Assembly: GCF_003591655.1 (NCBI RefSeq) | Contig: NZ_QVRA01000028.1 | Coordinates: 1-50,727 of the forward strand | Reading direction: 5' to 3' | DNA length: 50,727 nt | Origin: Sphingobium terrigena | GTDB lineage: Bacteria > Pseudomonadota > Alphaproteobacteria > Sphingomonadales > Sphingomonadaceae | Part shown: piece after piece, positions 48,797 to 50,727 of the stretch | Layout of the letters: every line of letters begins with the position of its first letter | How positions within the stretch are numbered: position 1 is the first letter of the stretch | Made by a program: the position numbers and the translations under genes | Notes under the pieces: generated by a model | What the model saw: only the letters and a program-made list of their open reading frames with translations | What the model was told of the DNA's origin: nothing | The model's database searches: none

Positions 48797-49465
48797 ATGC
48801 GCCTTAGTCTCGGTCACGATCTCCACAGCTGCATGGTCAATGGGAAGGTCATCTTTCTCGATGCCGCGGCCGGTCGCTACTTTTGTCTTCCCGATCGATT
48901 GGAGGGCGTTTTCGTTGACGCGGCCCGGCTTGGGCCGATCAACGAACGCGGGCCCGAAATTCAGGAGATGATCGGAAGAGGCCTGCTCGTTGTGGACACG
49001 CCGAATCCAAAGCCGCTATTGCCCGATTCAGATCTCCCCGCTCTGTATCGCGATCTTTCCGACAATCGCTCTCGCCCTTCCTTGTCGGATGTGGCCACGG
49101 CTGCCGCAGCACAGGCCCGTGCGGCCATCGTTCTGCGAACCAAGCGTTTTCAACAGATTTTGCGCATGTTGCAGAGCTCGCGCAATGCAGCCCAAGCGCT
49201 GCAGCCTGGGAATGACGGTGCAACGGCCATACGGCTTGCAACAGCGCTTCAAGCAACCAGTCTGCTGTTTGGTTCATCTGACCGATGCTTGAATCGTTCG
49301 CTGGCATTGCTGCAGTTATGTTACCGGCGCGGAAGCACGCCAACATTCGTCATAGGTGTTCGCACCAACCCGTTTGTGGCCCACTGTTGGGTGCAGCAGG
49401 GCGATCTCGTCTTGAACGATCGATCAGAACATGCCCGACTTTTTGCGCGCATTTTCGCCCTATGA
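48797..49465 (+). CDS. Lasso peptide B protein (RRE plus leader peptidase)
   Basis: A 222-residue fused maturation enzyme. The N-terminal ~70 residues form a PqqD-like RiPP recognition element: LGHDLHSCMVNGKVIFLDAA then AGRYFCLPDRLE. The C-terminal transglutaminase-like cysteine protease has Cys164 (SDRCLNRSLALLQ), His196 (NPFVAHCWVQ) and Asp208 (LVLNDRS), the catalytic triad. It cleaves the leader after Lys23 of the precursor. ATG 48797 is chosen because it begins directly at the RRE; the frame open to 48650 overlaps the precursor. The stop overlaps the cyclase start (ATGA). Confidence 0.9.
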   Translation: MRLSLGHDLHSCMVNGKVIFLDAAAGRYFCLPDRLEGVFVDAARLGPINERGPEIQEMIGRGLLVVDTPNPKPLLPDSDLPALYRDLSDNRSRPSLSDVATAAAAQARAAIVLRTKRFQQILRMLQSSRNAAQALQPGNDGATAIRLATALQATSLLFGSSDRCLNRSLALLQLCYRRGSTPTFVIGVRTNPFVAHCWVQQGDLVLNDRSEHARLFARIFAL

Positions 49466-50631
49466 CGAACCTCCGGTATCTCCTCATCATCTTTCGAGAC
49501 GAAACCAGTCGACATGACAAAATCGCCGAAATCCTGAATCGCACGGGGCTGGCTGCGAGCCACTCTGCAGGCCCGATCACCGCAGTCGTCAGTGACCCGC
49601 GTTGGCTGTTGGCCCTTCCGCTAGGCATCGCGGTCGGCACGCTGTTTCCTCGCCGCGGCCCGGGCCGCGCGATCGATCATGATGATGCCCACCTCTTGGC
49701 TGACATCCAACGGTACGGAGAATCGGCGCTGCTAGACCACTATTGGGGCAATTACGTCGTTGCGCTCCAGACTTCTGGGCGCGTCTATATTCAGCCCGAT
49801 CCCACTGGAACGATGCCGAGCTACTTTGTAGACCATGGTTCGTTTGTAGCGTTCTCCTCGGACCCGGCTCTCCTGCAGGATGCGGGCTTGCTCGACGTGG
49901 CAATCGACTGGGAGGGGCTCTCAAAATATCTCTACTTCGCAGATCTTCCTATCCAACAGACCGCACTTGATGGGTTGTCCCGTGTCCTTGCAGGATCAGC
50001 GGTCATAGTGACGCCCAACGGGCTTCGGGTAGAGGAGTGCTGGTCGCCATGGGAATTCGTCGATCGGGCTCCATCTGACCGGCCTGAGCAATATGCCGAA
50101 CGACTTGAACGGACGGTTTCGACATGCGTCACGGCGCTAAGCTCTCCGCATTCCTCGCTTCTGCTCGCCGTTTCAGGCGGACTCGATTCCTCGATAATTG
50201 CAGCCTCGCTGTCTGCCCGATCTGAAAAAGCATGTCTTACCGTCGCGACGGATGATCCTTCGGGCGATGAGCGATACTATGCGAGAGCGCTGTGCGAGTG
50301 GCTTGAGACAAAACTGCTTGAGGATTTTTACTCGATCGACGACATTGATCTGCGCCGCTCCTGTGTCGCTCACAAGCCCTATCCCTGCGGCCGTTCGCAA
50401 TCACTCGCCTACAACGCTGCGGTCAGAAGGGCGGTGACGGCAACTGGCTCAAAGGCCGTGTTGACCGGAAATGGCGGAGATAATGTTTTCTTCCACAGCC
50501 AATCGGCAAGGCCCATTATCGATCGGTTTCAGGCCGAAGGGCTCAGCCTGGGCATGCTCAGGACGCTTAGCGAAATTTGCTCGTTGACGGGGTGCAGTGC
50601 TTTCGTAAGCGCCGACGGAAGGTGGCGTTGA
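49462..50631 (+). pseudogene. Lasso cyclase (C gene), truncated
   Basis: Asparagine-synthetase-like lasso cyclase; 389 residues where homologues have about 550-620. The N-terminal glutaminase-like domain is present (GNYVVALQTSGRVYIQPDPT). The synthetase domain has the PP-loop SGGLDSS near 236-242, which binds ATP to activate the ring Asp, and GNGGDNVFFHSQSARP near 335-350. After TGCSAFVSADGRWR the frame stops at 50631 and the rest is missing, with unrelated sequence starting between about 50600 and 50640. The mature lasso peptide is therefore unlikely to form unless another cyclase exists. Confidence 0.85.
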
Positions 50632-50640
50632 CGCGGCCTG

Positions 50641-50727
50641 TCAGGCTTTTCGGCGTGTCCGTGGCGCCCATTTTTTCGCAAGCGCTTCCAGCCTTGCCTC
50701 GATCAGGGGGATATCGGGCTTGGCGTT
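50641..50727 (-). CDS. C-terminus of a minus-strand gene, cut by the window edge
   Basis: The last 28 codons of an open frame enter from the right edge: NAKPDIPLIEARLEALAKKW, then APRTRRKA and TGA at 50643-50641. It is basic and helical at its end. Its closeness to the broken cyclase suggests it belongs to the inserted element, for instance a transposase, but the sequence is too short to classify. Confidence 0.4.
   Translation of the reverse strand, partial: NAKPDIPLIEARLEALAKKWAPRTRRKA

Noticed and set aside
1..50727. CRISPR arrays, rRNA and tRNA genes
   Set aside because: No regularly spaced repeats, no rRNA-like stretches and no cloverleaf-forming sequences were recognised by eye.

Overview
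The window looks like a GC-rich alphaproteobacterial accessory segment, most probably from a sphingomonad. The reasons are an N-type ATPase operon, a Ros/MucR regulator, an F-like conjugation operon with sphingomonad-style gene content, and a lasso peptide cluster whose precursor resembles sphingomonad lasso peptides. I had no database access. Family calls come from reading translated frames and motifs, and the replicon type (plasmid, ICE or chromosomal island) is not settled.

Layout. (1) 2-586: 3' end of an ATP-grasp-like gene cut by the window edge. (2) 758-7182: a complete N-ATPase operon, atpDCQRBEFAG, with genes overlapping or nearly touching and no delta subunit gene. (3) 7183-12227: a scarred zone with IS3-type and IS66-type transposase fragments around a perfect palindrome, a ZIP-type transporter remnant, an ECF sigma factor, an AraC-type and a MucR-type regulator, and an intact IS110-family element whose transposase Shine-Dalgarno is locked in a hairpin. 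(4) 12228-24309: a dense defence and toxin island. It holds a PLD-fold nuclease and a GNAT-like protein split by an IS5-family element carrying a passenger gene, a Phd/PemK toxin-antitoxin pair, a SEC-C/zinc protein, two gene remnants (a PD-(D/E)xK-type nuclease and an SRAP peptidase), a 964-residue nuclease-STAND NTPase-SEC-C protein, a DUF4238 protein, a nucleotidyltransferase-HEPN fusion, and a RES toxin with its antitoxin. (5) 24452-46440: an F-like type IV secretion operon, read on the minus strand in the order small exported protein, dsbC, traA, L, E, K, B, V, C, two small membrane genes, traW, U, traN (as two genes), trbC, an S26 signal peptidase, traF, a second thioredoxin-like protein, traH, traG. 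No relaxase or coupling protein is in the window. (6) 46441-47237: a divergent regulatory region with two copies of one palindrome, and a small unknown gene. (7) 47287-50631: an XRE and a GntR regulator, then a lasso peptide cluster: precursor (48601-48741), a strong hairpin, a fused B protein (RRE plus transglutaminase-like protease), and an asparagine-synthetase-like cyclase truncated at 389 residues by foreign DNA. (8) 50641-50727: C-terminus of an unidentified minus-strand gene.

How the parts work together. The N-ATPase is an auxiliary rotary ATPase. Its c subunit carries Gln27, Glu60, Thr61 and Tyr65, matching the sodium-ligand positions of sodium-type c rings. The island reads as anti-phage and addiction cargo next to a conjugation apparatus. 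The conjugation operon encodes the channel and pilus machinery with its own disulfide-forming set for the cysteine-rich TraN, TraU and TraH. The lasso cluster is regulated separately and, as written here, probably makes no mature product because the cyclase lacks its C-terminal third.

Best candidates for undescribed biology: the nuclease-STAND-SEC-C protein and its island (17687-21916, with the second SEC-C protein at 15876), the lasso peptide with a predicted 8-residue ring and an Asp-Asp tail, the passenger-carrying IS sitting exactly in a TAATG stop/start junction, and RNA structures at traA, traL and the IS110 transposase start.
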